This document shows positions 1-9,798 of a DNA stretch of 64,000 bases, piece by piece. The translations under genes and the position numbers were made by a program. The stretch lies in assembly GCA_949358305.1 (NCBI GenBank), contig OX442316.1, positions 14,136,001-14,200,000 on the forward strand, written 5' to 3'. The notes under the pieces are model-generated. The model was given only the letters and a program-made list of their open reading frames with translations. It made no database searches and was not told the DNA's origin. Positions within the stretch are counted from its first letter, which is position 1; each line of letters begins with the position of its first letter. Origin of the DNA: Strigamia acuminata. Its lineage: Eukaryota; Arthropoda; Chilopoda; Geophilomorpha; Linotaeniidae.

Positions 1-133
1 AAAATTTATAAAAATAAACATATAGTTATTGATTATGTAGTTTCACGTTGCGGCACAGTGAAGACTGTGCCCACTTTTTTTTTTTAAATTAAAATTAAAT
101 GAGACTCTTGTTTTCTATGATAAATTGTCTTAC

Positions 134-1327
134 TTTCACAACGAGGAGATATTGTGGGTAACCATTTTCCTTGTGAACAAGTCCGGATTTCTTTGCCCTT
201 TGCTATTGAGTAGCCACGTTTGGGATAATAGTTGACCCTTTGCACATTTGGAACACTGACATTGGCAGTCAAACAGTTTGGGTTGCGATCAGGTTCCCCA
301 CAAGTTAAATCTGATAACATGTAATATATATTATATTGCAAGCAAGCAAAGAATACAAATGAATTGAGCCAAACCTATTTCTGAGTATACGGCCACTTCA
401 CACAAATTTAGAGTTCGCATCCAAGATGGTCTGCTGTCTTCAATAAGTAAGATAAAAGCCTGACCTTCGCAACGCACTGTTCTATTCAGGTTCTCTCCTG
501 ACTAGGCAAAAGTTAAACATAAAATAAAATCTTATTTTCAAATGCAAAACAATATGTTATTTATTTATTTATTTATTTTTCCTTTAATAGTAATTACCGT
601 TTTTTCAGTAAAAACAATTTTATTACATTGATATGTTAGATAGAATCCTATTGAGAGAGTTAGATTATAGTGACTATCATCGGATCTAGCTGCAATGAAA
701 ACAAATGCCAGAAGTGGTACTGTTTCTATTTTGCGCAACTTTAGTCTATTTTACCCAAAACTTTTATTTCTGACATATTAATTCTCTTCTGGAAATAAAC
801 AGTCCACCATCTGCTGCCATTTGTACCATCTTTTATATTTGTGCAAGTTGTAGGGTTGCCATCAATCGCACTATCCGAAGGAAATTTCGTGTCATCAATC
901 GCACTATCCGAAGGAAATTTCGTGTCATCAATCGCACTATCCGAAGCAAATTTTTTGTAGCTTGCAGAGTCAATCGTTTTACAGCGGTACGCAAAATTCT
1001 GTCCTGAAATATTAGAATTTAGTTTTAAACTGTTGAAACTCGTTTTTCAATTTACTATGAGTGCTTACTACATAAAGGAGGGCGTTGAATATCCCAGATA
1101 GCATTCCCATTGCAGTCATTGTAAGACGTTCCCTCAAGATCGTAACCATCTTGACATTTATACAATATTCTCTCATTAATATCGTACTCATCTTTGTACG
1201 GGGTAATATTTCCTCGAAATGGAAGTCCAGGAAAACCACAACGTGGTCTAAGTCCAACTATATCAGACGAAAAATAAATAATAAATAATAATTTTATTAT
1301 TACTATTAATTTTTTTGAGTGTTTCAA
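134..1327 (-). CDS. Secreted sushi / fucolectin-like (F5/8-type) protein, 5' exons only
   Basis: A multi-exon gene whose 5' end lies in the window and which runs off the left edge. Exons inferred from splice signals and frame are 1069-1327, 755-1003, 375-497 and 134-310; junction phases agree at every step. Exon 1 encodes a hydrophobic signal peptide (about residues 1-26) and a sushi/CCP domain (CGFPG...PPLC). Exons 2 and 3 encode a domain resembling F5/8C or fucolectin folds: SAIDGNPTTC, RWWTVYF and a closing LCEVAVY. Exon 4 is a second sushi domain (CGEP...PRC) ending at a GTAAGA donor (128-133), so the reading frame continues outside. Such proteins are secreted or membrane-tethered glycan-binding recognition molecules, and a role in recognition is inferred from the family only. 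Exon 2 carries a triplicated 33-bp unit. The intron at 498-754 contains an ATTT microsatellite near 556-580. Ligand and true C-terminus are unknown. Confidence 0.72.
861..959 (-). repeat. 33-bp tandem repeat x3 inside a lectin-like exon
   Basis: Three head-to-tail 33-bp units (861-893, 894-926, 927-959). The first two are identical and the third diverges at its end. The unit is a multiple of three and encodes an 11-residue segment related to SDSAIDD, so it lengthens the first loop of the F5/8-like domain without breaking the frame. Confidence 0.9.
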
Positions 1328-2118
1328 CGAAGAAATTGATCAACAGGGGAACATTTTTACTCTAATCTTGTTTTTAAAAAAATGGAAAAAAACTGATTGT
1401 ATTAGCGAGCATTCTTTTTATCAAGTGAAATCCAATGAAACAAGAAACAAGAAGTAAAATTAAAAAAAAAAAGCAATTTACCATGTTGTGTTTGTCCTTT
1501 AAAACACAAAAAGTGTACAGAAATGATGAAATTAAAAAGTGCATTCATTTTCATCCACAATTGACATTAATGGCGTTTTTTCAGTGTGTGAGCTTCTGGT
1601 CGTATTTTCTTTATCGTGCGGTTGTCGACGCAACCTCAGAGTGCAAACCGAACTAATAGCTTCGTAAATGAGGTAAATAAAGAGATTTTAAATTTCTGAT
1701 TAGCAGTGACTACAGTTTTCTTATTTTCTAATTTCTAATTGCAATCTTGAATCGTTTGAGGCATTTTCGAGTTGATTAGATTTAAGGCGTCTGATTAAAA
1801 CTGCTAAAGTGTCGGTTTGAAAACTTAGGGGAAATGGCTCGTATATTTCACTTTTGCCTAACTTCCAAGAAATTATAAGGATGAAAGAACACGTGATATA
1901 CAAATGACGTCATTTTTTGCAGTTTAATCAAGGACGACTACTTGGAGTTTTCGTCCTTGGTTTAATGTAGCAAAAAAGAACATTTGACTTTCCGTGCTTA
2001 CAAGGAGACTGCAGGAGTGTATAATCCACAATTGTTGAAAGTTTTTTAAAATAAAATATTGTTATTATCTAGCAGTCAATAGGTACTTTATTTATTTAAA
2101 TGCACCCCTCTCTCACAT
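1328..2118. other. Intergenic, no supported gene
   Basis: AT-rich DNA upstream of the sushi/lectin gene. It should hold that gene's promoter and 5' UTR, but I see no convincing TATA box. Short open frames here on both strands lack domain features. Confidence 0.5.
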
Positions 2119-2120
2119 TA

Positions 2121-2761
2121 GGTGCGTTCAATCTGGGGTAGAAGAAGTGACTTTCACTTTCCTTCCTTTCCTCAAAGTCACTTTTTATTGAATGCACTTA
2201 CTTTAGCACCAGATTTCACCTACTTAGCACCAGACTTCACATGCCACACGTGTGAATTTACCGTGTACACGTATGTAAATTTACCGTGTGCCACACGTGA
2301 ATTTACCGTGTGCCACACGTCCGAATTAACCGTGCGCCACACGTCCGAATTAACCGTGCGCCACACGTCCGAATTAACCGTGTGCCACATGTCCGAATTA
2401 ATCGTGTGCCACACGTGCGAATTTACCGTGTGCCACACGTGTGAATTTACCGTAGAAAAAATTGTTGAAACACATTTCCTTACCCAAATACCTTTTCTTT
2501 TGGTGGTGACGAATTCATTTTTTAGCCAGTTAGATCGAGAACAAAATGGCTGCCACTGTAGCTTTGTTAAATGTGCAATGCGCATGCGCACGCACATGTA
2601 AGTGACTTCTAAAAGATGGAAAAGTAACTTGCCAGTTACTTTCCTAAAAGTCACTTTATTGACTTTACTTGGTCAAAATGTGACGTAATTTTCGTCACTT
2701 CCGCCCTCTGAAAGGCAGTTAAGTCAGTTAAGTGACTTTCTGCTAGCAGATTGAACGCACC
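2121..2761. mobile_element. MITE-like element with 15-bp perfect terminal inverted repeats
   Basis: The ends are GGTGCGTTCAATCTG (2121-2135) and its exact inverse complement (2747-2761). The left flank is TA (2119-2120). The right TA is restored at 3375-3376 once the solo LTR inserted there is discounted. Subterminal AAGTGACTTT-type motifs also occur in inverted order. There is no transposase, so the element is non-autonomous. The centre is a CACGTG-rich minisatellite. The superfamily is not assigned; a TA duplication would fit Tc1/mariner-like mobilisation. Confidence 0.72.
2243..2454. repeat. 22-24 bp minisatellite, 9 units, CACGTG-rich
   Basis: Nine head-to-tail units of the form GCCACACGTsYGAATTWACC plus GTG, 22-24 bp each. 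Units 4-6 are nearly identical, indicating local expansion. Several units contain the palindrome CACGTG or the related CACGTC. An open frame on both strands across this stretch is a by-product of the 24-bp periodicity. Confidence 0.88.
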
Positions 2762-2762
2762 T

Positions 2763-3371
2763 TGTCGTAACCTTGGTTTCCGGTAAATAAACTTGCACAA
2801 TATCTTACTAATAAACCTTTTATTTCACACTTGTAATACAATAGTAATAATACTTAAGGTTGGTCTCGGATCCTTGTTGGTCGGATACGATTGTTGCTGC
2901 ACGGCAGTCTTACACGTGGCTTCTACTGTTGTCTAGGGTAATGGCGTCTGGCGAAACACGTGTTCGCAAACGCTTCGCTTCGGGAGATATTACAATCGTA
3001 GTATTGCTACGATAATATCTGTGACTTCTGATTTATAGATGTAATTGGCAACGGGCATCGATCCTCTATCAATCCGGTAAAACGGCCTGACGGTGAGGTG
3101 GTGATGCTAATGTTGCTCTGGTATCTATAAAGTGGGGGTTTCCGGTCAGACACGGGTTTAAATACTGGCTGGACCGGAAATGACGTATTCGCATAAATTC
3201 GGAGAATTATGCAAATTTATGACGTTGTCACGTCAGTCCCGCAGAAACGGTAAAACTAGTATAGCTAGTTTTCCCGCAATAATCTGACAATCATTTTACT
3301 ATCAATATTAAAATCACTATTTATTAGGTTATGATTAATTAAAACACTTTTGTGACCTCGTGGTCACCACA
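2763..3371. mobile_element. Solo LTR (609 bp) with 4-bp target duplication
   Basis: The segment starts TGTCGTAACC and ends GGTCACCACA, i.e. TG...CA, and is flanked by ACCT on both sides (2759-2762 and 3372-3375). It has no coding capacity. It is more GC-rich than its surroundings and contains TATA-like (TATTTAAA on the minus strand near 3160) and AATAAA-like motifs in an order compatible with minus orientation. It has no obvious overall similarity to the LTRs at 16651 and 29134. The best reading is a solo LTR left by LTR-LTR recombination of another Gypsy-like family. Orientation is uncertain. Confidence 0.7.
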
Positions 3372-3376
3372 ACCTA

Positions 3377-4006
3377 TTGTTTCAAACAGCCACAACGCAG
3401 AATTTTTTACTGTGTTGTAACACTACTTTTTTTATTTTTTGAGTAAAAAGGCCAATTTTATCATTACACTTGGTAAATAGGCTGCTGGACATGTAACGTG
3501 TGACATCACGCATAGTGAATTATAATGAATTATGGATTATGAGTGGTTATGATTGTGGATTACACACTCCTGTTCCTTGTTAGTTCAGTGAACAATAGAG
3601 TTAAATTCTTTGCAGATAAATAAATGGCGAATGACGTAATAAATTCATTCTGCAAAAAGTAGTCGTTAGCGTTTCTTTGGTAGCTGGGGTTTTCGCTTCC
3701 CTATCCAGGCCTGCTTTCACTGTGAAAAAAATTTTTAATGAAACAAAGTTGCTCAGAAGAAATTATTTCAATGTTTTGAATGGAACTTTTGGAAAAATAG
3801 GTTACGTAATATGATCACGTGAGTGAAACAATGGTTGCTGCTCCTCCTCTATGAGAAAAACCATTGCAAAATAAAATTAAAACATTGTTATTTTGTAGTT
3901 TTCTTATTGTCGGCGGAGCAAAACTGCAATGTGTCATAATTTTCCCATGGTCTATTCATGATTTTATTTATCAGTTTGTATTGTTTATGAAAACTTTTTA
4001 CATGCG
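3377..4006. other. 3' flank of TLR-A with paralogous segment
   Basis: No gene is seen. The stretch around 3600-3720 (AAATAAATGGCGAATGACG, then CTGGGGTTTTCGCTTCC and ATCCAGG) recurs in altered form beyond the 3' ends of TLR-C (about 14150-14250) and TLR-D (about 31430-31545), and in part at 8050-8095 and 13890-13945. This marks the duplicated unit of the receptor cluster. Confidence 0.6.
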
Positions 4007-4012
4007 TTTATT
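4007..4012 (-). promoter_or_regulatory. Poly(A) signal of TLR-A
   Basis: AATAAA on the minus strand about 10 bases after the stop codon. A second AATAAA at 3963-3968 sits in the context conserved in TLR-B and TLR-C and may be the main signal. Confidence 0.5.
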
Positions 4013-4021
4013 TTTATCGTT

Positions 4022-6862
4022 TCATTTAAAAATCGTTCGGTTTTCAGTGAATGTAGCGTTCAGATAAATTGTTTGTCTTTTGGTTGCTGGGACACGAGTG
4101 TTTTTTGTTCTGGGCATGGATGCACGTAGCTTTGTCCAGAAGTACGGTTTTTTAGCTTCGACGTATGTCGTCAACGTTATGAATGATCTAAATTCTTGAT
4201 CGATCTTGGATAGGTCGGGAACCTCGTTTGGCACAATTACGATCACCCGACGCACTTTATCTTTGAGTCCCTGTTGGTAAGCGATGTCAAACTCAAAACG
4301 ACTCCAATGGCTCTTTAAATAATTGTCAGTCAACACGAGGATGGTTCGTCTGCTGCTTTCAACCGACCTGACTATTTGATCGGTTATAAATTCACCGGCG
4401 AGCCAGTCTCTGTTGTGAAGACACAGTTTGTACGACGGAACGCCTTTTTCCAGACCTGGAATGAGAAAGTCCACGACCCAGTTTTCGTCTTCACCACTGT
4501 ACGAGACGAATGCGTCGTAAGCTTTGTCGGCATCGGCGTCTTCTTCGGACACAAACTTCAAACAAATTCCTTTCGAAAACATGTAGTAGAAAATTTCTGA
4601 TTTGTACTTGTTGAATAGGATGACAATCACACTTACGGAAATTACAAGTATAATAACCGGTAATAAGATGAATAACAAACTTAAACTACTTAAACTACTT
4701 AAACTACAAATTTGATCAATATCTGTAAAATTATACATTCTGTTATCTATTGCACACAACCATTCGTATTTTTCATCGAAAAAACGTGACTTTACGACAA
4801 ATTTACTCATTTCGCAGTCACATTTCCACGGATTATTTGCTAATCTGATTTCAGACAAATAAGACAAACTCGCTATTGTCGCATCAAATTCAGAAAGGGA
4901 ATTGTTGTTTAAGTAAAGAATGGATAAGTTTGGTGAAATGCTCATGTTTGTTAGTGATTGTAACAGATTGTTAGAGAGGTCTAAGATTATTAATCGCAAC
5001 CAAATTGGATCATCTTTTTGTGGTAATGACGAGATTTTATTTTTAGTTAAATTCAAGCGAATACCAACTGATGATCCGTACGAATTTATTTTGGGGAAAC
5101 GAGTCAAGTTGGAATTACTGCAGACGATTGACACAAACGAAAAGTTTTCAATGTCTTCAACATAACATTGGCAGGGATCAGGACATTTTTGTGGATACTC
5201 ACAAAGTAAATTGTAATGTATTGTTTCCAGAGATACGCCATTTATTTCAGGTGGGTGAGAACAGAAGTAATTTTGTGTTTGAAATGTGAATTTTTTATTC
5301 TGATTGCGCAGATACTTAGCGAATCTATTTAACCTGCAGTCACACACGAACGGATTGTGAGAAACGTCAAAATTCACTAATTTAACGCTGTGTTTATATG
5401 TATTTTCAAAATGGGTTACATTTACACGAGCAATTTTGTTGTAGCTCAAATTGACTTTGGGAATTTGTTGAAATTTGTTCAAAGTATTTTCATCCAATTC
5501 CTTAATGTTATTGAATGAAATGTCAACTTTGTCTGTTACTTTATCAAACAGTTTATTTGGTATTGTTTCTAAACAGCATTTAGAACATATAAAATTGCTG
5601 ATACGTCCATTACCATCATGAAAGTATTTGCTATTTTTATCCACCGTGTGATTTAGAAAACAGTTATTTGAAATATCAAATGTTTCAGCATGTTGTATGT
5701 AGAGCGTCAAAGGTAGTTCTAGTGTTGCGATTTTATTATTACTTAGATCATAATTAATCCTAGCATTACGGTGCGGGATTAATTTGTGTATTTCTTTTAT
5801 CGACTTATTAGCCAATGAAATTTCTTTTATGTTTTCACTGAGGGAAAGAACATAATTGAAGTCAAAGAAACTGATATTATTCGATTCAAGCCGTATCACT
5901 TCCAGTTTATTTAAGTCGCTACGACCTAAACTGAATTCCTTGAGTTTGTTATGGCTCATATTTATCTCCACAAGTGAAGGCGAATTTCCAAAAAGTTTAT
6001 TGGGTACCTGGGTAATTTTATTTTTGCTTACGTCAAATTTTTTCAAAAGCCGATTTTGCGACAACAATTTCTCGGTTAAAGACGAGATGGAGTTGTGAGA
6101 TAAGTCTAGTACTTCTAAAAATTCTAAATCGAGCAATAAATCTTGTGGGAGTAAACTCAAATTATTATGCGATAAGTTGAGATGCTCGAGTTTTAAACTT
6201 TTGTTGAAATCAGATCTTGACAGTGTACTGACACTGTTGTGACTGAGATCAAATTTAATCAATTTATCAAAGGCATTGATGCACTTGGGGATTTGAGGGA
6301 ATTTATTACAACTGAAATCTAATTCTTTGAACGGATAGGAAAAGTAAGGTGGCACGTTTCCTGCAATCGATTGTAAACAATTGTGCGACAGTTTTAAACT
6401 ACGGTTAGGGGTGGTGACAGTACGTAAATCGATTGGTGCAAGTAGTTTAGTTATATTTAAGTGGTTAGTTATACTTGTATTTGAGGGATCACTACAAAAA
6501 TTAGATATATCGAATGAATAGCGGTTTAAATGACCCCGTATCAATTTTGGGATAAACCAATATATAAACTTGAATGGTGTTATGCCATTCAGTCCATTAA
6601 TTGTCAGTTTTGAGAAAATTTGACTCTTCCTTTCGTCTGTGAAGGAAATTTGTTGAGGAGACCATTCAATACACACAACTGAGCCGGTGAAAGTTCGATT
6701 GCCCAATTGGTTTATATGACATGTACATGATTTATCCAATGTGGCACAGTCATGCCGTGATGCACATTTGGTTTGATTCGAACATCTGTCTGATGAATGA
6801 ACAAGCTTTGCTGAAATAATCAGGCACATCCAAATCCAAAGGTGGTTAGAAGTATCGCACAT
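4022..6862 (-). CDS. Toll-like receptor TLR-A (946 aa)
   Basis: Single-pass innate-immune receptor. By family knowledge, its ectodomain binds ligand and its cytosolic TIR domain recruits MyD88-type adaptors to activate NF-kB. The ATG at 6862 opens a signal peptide (residues 1-24), then a cysteine-rich N-terminus with CASRHDC and CTCH. An LRR block with many LxxLxLSHN units follows. LRRCT1 (VCDCRLNRF, about 507) is followed by LRRNT2 (CPDPCQC, about 559), more LRRs and LRRCT2 (WKCDCEMSK, about 677). A membrane span lies at about 725-750 and the TIR at about 780-920, with box 1 YDAFVSYS, box 2 LCLHNRDWLAGE and a late FW. This double cysteine-cluster layout is the protostome Toll type. The coding sequence is uninterrupted; upstream non-coding exons at 7712-7742 and near 8017 are inferred. 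The ATG is shared with TLR-B in an almost identical context. It differs from its paralogues in an SSL-repeat before the membrane span. Confidence 0.93.
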   Translation of the reverse strand: MCDTSNHLWIWMCLIISAKLVHSSDRCSNQTKCASRHDCATLDKSCTCHINQLGNRTFTGSVVCIEWSPQQISFTDERKSQIFSKLTINGLNGITPFKFIYWFIPKLIRGHLNRYSFDISNFCSDPSNTSITNHLNITKLLAPIDLRTVTTPNRSLKLSHNCLQSIAGNVPPYFSYPFKELDFSCNKFPQIPKCINAFDKLIKFDLSHNSVSTLSRSDFNKSLKLEHLNLSHNNLSLLPQDLLLDLEFLEVLDLSHNSISSLTEKLLSQNRLLKKFDVSKNKITQVPNKLFGNSPSLVEINMSHNKLKEFSLGRSDLNKLEVIRLESNNISFFDFNYVLSLSENIKEISLANKSIKEIHKLIPHRNARINYDLSNNKIATLELPLTLYIQHAETFDISNNCFLNHTVDKNSKYFHDGNGRISNFICSKCCLETIPNKLFDKVTDKVDISFNNIKELDENTLNKFQQIPKVNLSYNKIARVNVTHFENTYKHSVKLVNFDVSHNPFVCDCRLNRFAKYLRNQNKKFTFQTQNYFCSHPPEINGVSLETIHYNLLCEYPQKCPDPCQCYVEDIENFSFVSIVCSNSNLTRFPKINSYGSSVGIRLNLTKNKISSLPQKDDPIWLRLIILDLSNNLLQSLTNMSISPNLSILYLNNNSLSEFDATIASLSYLSEIRLANNPWKCDCEMSKFVVKSRFFDEKYEWLCAIDNRMYNFTDIDQICSLSSLSSLSLLFILLPVIILVISVSVIVILFNKYKSEIFYYMFSKGICLKFVSEEDADADKAYDAFVSYSGEDENWVVDFLIPGLEKGVPSYKLCLHNRDWLAGEFITDQIVRSVESSRRTILVLTDNYLKSHWSRFEFDIAYQQGLKDKVRRVIVIVPNEVPDLSKIDQEFRSFITLTTYVEAKKPYFWTKLRASMPRTKNTRVPATKRQTIYLNATFTENRTIFK
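4681..4707 (-). repeat. 9-bp tandem repeat encoding an SSL tract in TLR-A
   Basis: Three copies of TTAAACTAC encode repeated Ser-Ser-Leu just before the membrane span. TLR-B, TLR-C and TLR-D have an ICK(T/S)F(N/H)LFW sequence at the equivalent place, so this is a TLR-A-specific expansion. Confidence 0.8.
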
Positions 6863-7187
6863 GTTGCTGTGTTTTCTCTAATCTGCTAACTGTTTGAAGA
6901 ATTCAGCGTTTTCACAAATAGAAACTGTAATCGACGACTTTTATCTGAAATGATTGACTAGTGAGTTATTTGCATACAAAAGTGAAGTTTATCGGTTTTT
7001 TTTGTGGGTGGTGAGCGCTAAGTGAATATAGGGGTCGCGAAAAATTTGGCAACAGTAAAAGGTTTTTGAAGGCTTAACCACCTCAAATTAAATAAAAATT
7101 AAACGCATTATCAATGTGTGGTGTTGCCAGCACTTAGCCATGTTGCTTAATTGCATAATTTGTTATCTGTAAATGTTTGATCTATAC

Positions 7188-7648
7188 CAGCGTTTCTTAA
7201 ACTGTGGGGCGCGAGCTGGTTTTTGGTGGGGCGCAACGGTGTTCAATCACTTTTTCACCCAAAATTTTCGTTCTCAGATTTTTTTTTCAATTTTTTTTCA
7301 ATTTTTGCCAATTTCAATTCTAACTTACTGACTGTAATTGATTGCAATATACCACAAGCTAGCAAAAGCTACAAAATCCTCTAAAATCTTCACAAAAACC
7401 TCACAAAAATCACTCAAAATTTACAAAAGCTATCCAAAATTCTCCCAAAACCAGCCAAAACTCCCAAAAATGGAGGTTTGTAGCTATTGTAATTTCCCAA
7501 AGTGTTGAATTTTGTAGGATGGGAAAATAGTAACAATCTATGTTGTGGTTTATTTTGAAAAAGTTTAATGCACCGATGATGAAGTGGGGCGCGAAAGATC
7601 ACTTGTCTTAAAAATGGGTTGCAATGCTAAAAAGTTTGTGAACTCCTG
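7188..7648. mobile_element. hAT-type MITE with 8-bp target duplication
   Basis: The 461-bp insert begins CAGCGTTTCTTAAACTGTGG and ends GTTTGTGAACTCCTG. Its ends are imperfect inverted repeats starting CAG and ending CTG, as in hAT elements. ATCTATAC flanks it exactly on both sides (7180-7187 and 7649-7656). The paralogous copy upstream of the TLR pseudogene has the unoccupied site with one ATCTATAC (9459-9466). No transposase is present. It lies in an inferred 5' UTR intron of TLR-A. Confidence 0.88.
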
Positions 7649-7711
7649 ATCTATACGTCTACAAGTATTTTAACTTATATACCCACTGTATATTGGATAG
7701 GAAAGACTTAC

Positions 7712-7742
7712 CTTGCTGGTCATCTGTTCCCATAAAATCGAA
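7712..7742 (-). other. Candidate 31-bp 5' UTR exon of TLR-A
   Basis: On the minus strand, TTATTCCGCAG immediately precedes and GTAAGT (7706-7711) immediately follows a 31-bp segment. The paralogous position upstream of the pseudogene (9516-9546) keeps the same length, an acceptor and a GTGAGT donor. It contains an ATG that would not start the receptor. Splicing into the coding exon could use CAG sites at about 20-35 bases before the TLR-A ATG. Confidence 0.5.
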
Positions 7743-8010
7743 CTGCGGAATAATTATTGTAATTCTATTAGTGCGACAGGTAATGAGTAAATATTTCGAG
7801 TTGTTTCGAGACCACAAAGTATTATCTGGACGTTGATAGCGTGTCCCTCAAACCACATGGGTAGTGTTATCCCTGTTTAAATAATTTTAATCTTTGATAT
7901 TAATATGAACATTGGAACGGTTTGCCATGCTGATAACGTGTTTCTGTCCTTTTGTGGATATGTATTTTCAGGGATGTCCTTGGGAATAGACGCAGAAATT
8001 ATTTTTACGT

Positions 8011-8017
8011 ACTTACA
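8011..8017 (-). other. Candidate splice donor of a first non-coding TLR-A exon
   Basis: The minus strand reads GTAAGTACGTAAAA after the presumed exon end at 8017. The same donor context occurs at 10395-10401 upstream of the pseudogene although the exon sequence itself differs. The exon start and promoter cannot be placed. Confidence 0.35.
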
Positions 8018-8189
8018 CGTTGACTCTTTTGACTGCGATCGCTTCCCAAGAAAACAAAATGAATCACGTAATAAATTCATTCTAAAGGATGTCGCAAAAT
8101 TAACGCAAGATTTGAATTAAATAAAAAACACAGTTTTTAGTATTTAGATTGTTATTTTTTTATTGAATTATAAAGTACATAGGGTAGGG

Positions 8190-8321
8190 TTATTTATGGA
8201 ATAACATATCGGGCAAATGGCCTCCACGGCTTTGCTGGCAATTCTGATCATCGAAACGAGAGAGTACACGACCAGGAAATGTCTCATGCAGTAATTGAAT
8301 TGTTTCACATATTGGCCACAT
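8190..8321 (-). pseudogene. Fragment of a mariner/IS630-like DDE transposase
   Basis: The minus strand translates to a 43-residue piece containing LLHETFPGRVLSRFDDQN. This resembles the segment just before the last catalytic aspartate of many arthropod mariner-like transposases. It degenerates after that point and ends at TAA. No terminal repeats were found. The flanking sequence is paralogous to that near 14005-14060, so the fragment appears inserted into the duplicated flank. Confidence 0.4.
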
Positions 8322-8484
8322 CATTGTCATCCCATTTCTGTTGTGACAAAAATAAGTTTTCAAGTACCGCTTATCAATAAAAAAAATAAAAACAGTTTAC
8401 TAATATAAATAATAAGGAGATAAATTGCATTTTTCAAAACGCAATTTCTCAGTCGTTTTGAGTGAGGAAAGGTAAAAGCATAAT

Positions 8485-9146
8485 TCAGATTAATTGTATC
8501 TTTAAATTGTGAGTTTTGTTGTGACTGAGATCAATTTTGATTAATTTTTTAACGCCATTGACGAACTTGGGAATTTGAGGGAATTTATTAAAACTGAAAT
8601 CTAACTCATCGAACTCGTAGAAAAGGTAAGGTGGCAGGTTTTCTGCAATCGATTGTAAACAATTGTGCGACATTTTTAAACTACGGATTCGGGTAATGGC
8701 ATTTCGGAAACCCTGGTGACGGGTTGGTGCAAGTATTTTAGTTATATTTAAGTGGTTACTTATATTTGAGGGATCAGTACAAAAATTAGATATATCAAAT
8801 GAATAGCGGTCTAAATTACCCGGTGTAACTTTTGGGACAAACCATTCTATAAACTTGAATGGTGTTGCGCCATTAAGTCCATTAATTGTCAGTTTTGAGA
8901 AGATTCTTTTGTCCATTTTGTCTTTGAAGGAAATTTATTGAGAAGACCATTCGACACACACAACTGAGACGGTGTAATATCGATTGCCCCATTGGTTCAT
9001 ATGGCATATACACGATTTATCCAATGCGGCACAGTCATGTGGTGATGCACATTTTATTTGACTTGAACAGCTGTATGATGAATGAACAAGCCTTGCTGAA
9101 ATAATAATAACATCCAAATCCAAAGGTGGTTAGAAGTAGCGCACAT
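8485..9146 (-). pseudogene. Truncated Toll-like receptor pseudogene
   Basis: Homologous to the first ~200 codons of TLR-A and TLR-B: signal peptide, Cys-rich N-terminus, and early LRRs up to KLIKIDLSHN. At least three lesions are visible: (1) a 1-bp deletion in the signal-peptide region relative to TLR-A, which shifts the frame from the ATG at 9146; (2) a CAA-to-TAA nonsense change at the position where the paralogues read EWSPQQISF (stop at 8935-8937); (3) loss of everything after about 8510, including the remaining LRRs, membrane span and TIR. Its upstream flank retains the 31-bp exon and an upstream donor, so it arose by segmental duplication, not retroposition. It is closest to TLR-B (RHQGF segment). 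A short transcript is possible but no functional receptor. Confidence 0.88.
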
Positions 9147-9515
9147 TGTTTTCTCTAATCTGCCAACTGTATAAAGAATTCAGCGTTTTCACAAACAGAA
9201 ACTGTAATCGACGACTTTTATCTGAAATGATTGACTAGTGAGTTATTTGAATACGAAAGTGAAGTTCATTAAGGGTTCTTAAATTGTGGGTGGTGAGGGG
9301 CAAGTGAATATAGGGGTCGCGAAAAATTTGGCAACAGTAAAAGGTTTCTGAATGCTTAACCACCACAAATTAATTCAAAATTAAACGCATTATCAATCTG
9401 TGGTTTTCTAGCAGCACTTAGGTGCTTCATTACACGATTTGTTATCTGTAAATGTTTGATCTATACACCTATTTTAAATTATCTACCCACTGTATATTGG
9501 ATAGGAAGGACTCAC

Positions 9516-9546
9516 CGTACTGATTATCTGTTCTCCCAAAATCGAA
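9516..9546 (-). other. Paralogous 31-bp 5' UTR exon of the TLR pseudogene
   Basis: Same length and position as 7712-7742, with the acceptor CGCAG upstream and GTGAGT (9510-9515) as donor. Conserved splice borders with changed interior bases support the exon interpretation. Confidence 0.45.
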
Positions 9547-9798
9547 CTGCGGAAAAATTATTGTAGTTCTATTACAAGTAGTGTGACGGGTATTGAGTAA
9601 ATATTTCGAGTTGTTTTGAGACCACAAAATATTATCTAGACACTGATAGCGTTTTCTTCAAACAAGACGAGTAGTGTTATCCCTGTTTAAATAATTTTAA
9701 TCTTTGATATTAATATCATCATAGGAACGGTTTTTCCGTGCTGATAACGTGTTTCTGTCCTTTCGTGAATATGTACTTTCAGGGATGTCCTTGGGAAT

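Noticed and set aside
2122-2654. Open frames of 144-159 codons on both strands with THTCEFTV-like repeats
   Set aside because: Produced by the 24-bp minisatellite inside a MITE; no conserved protein features.
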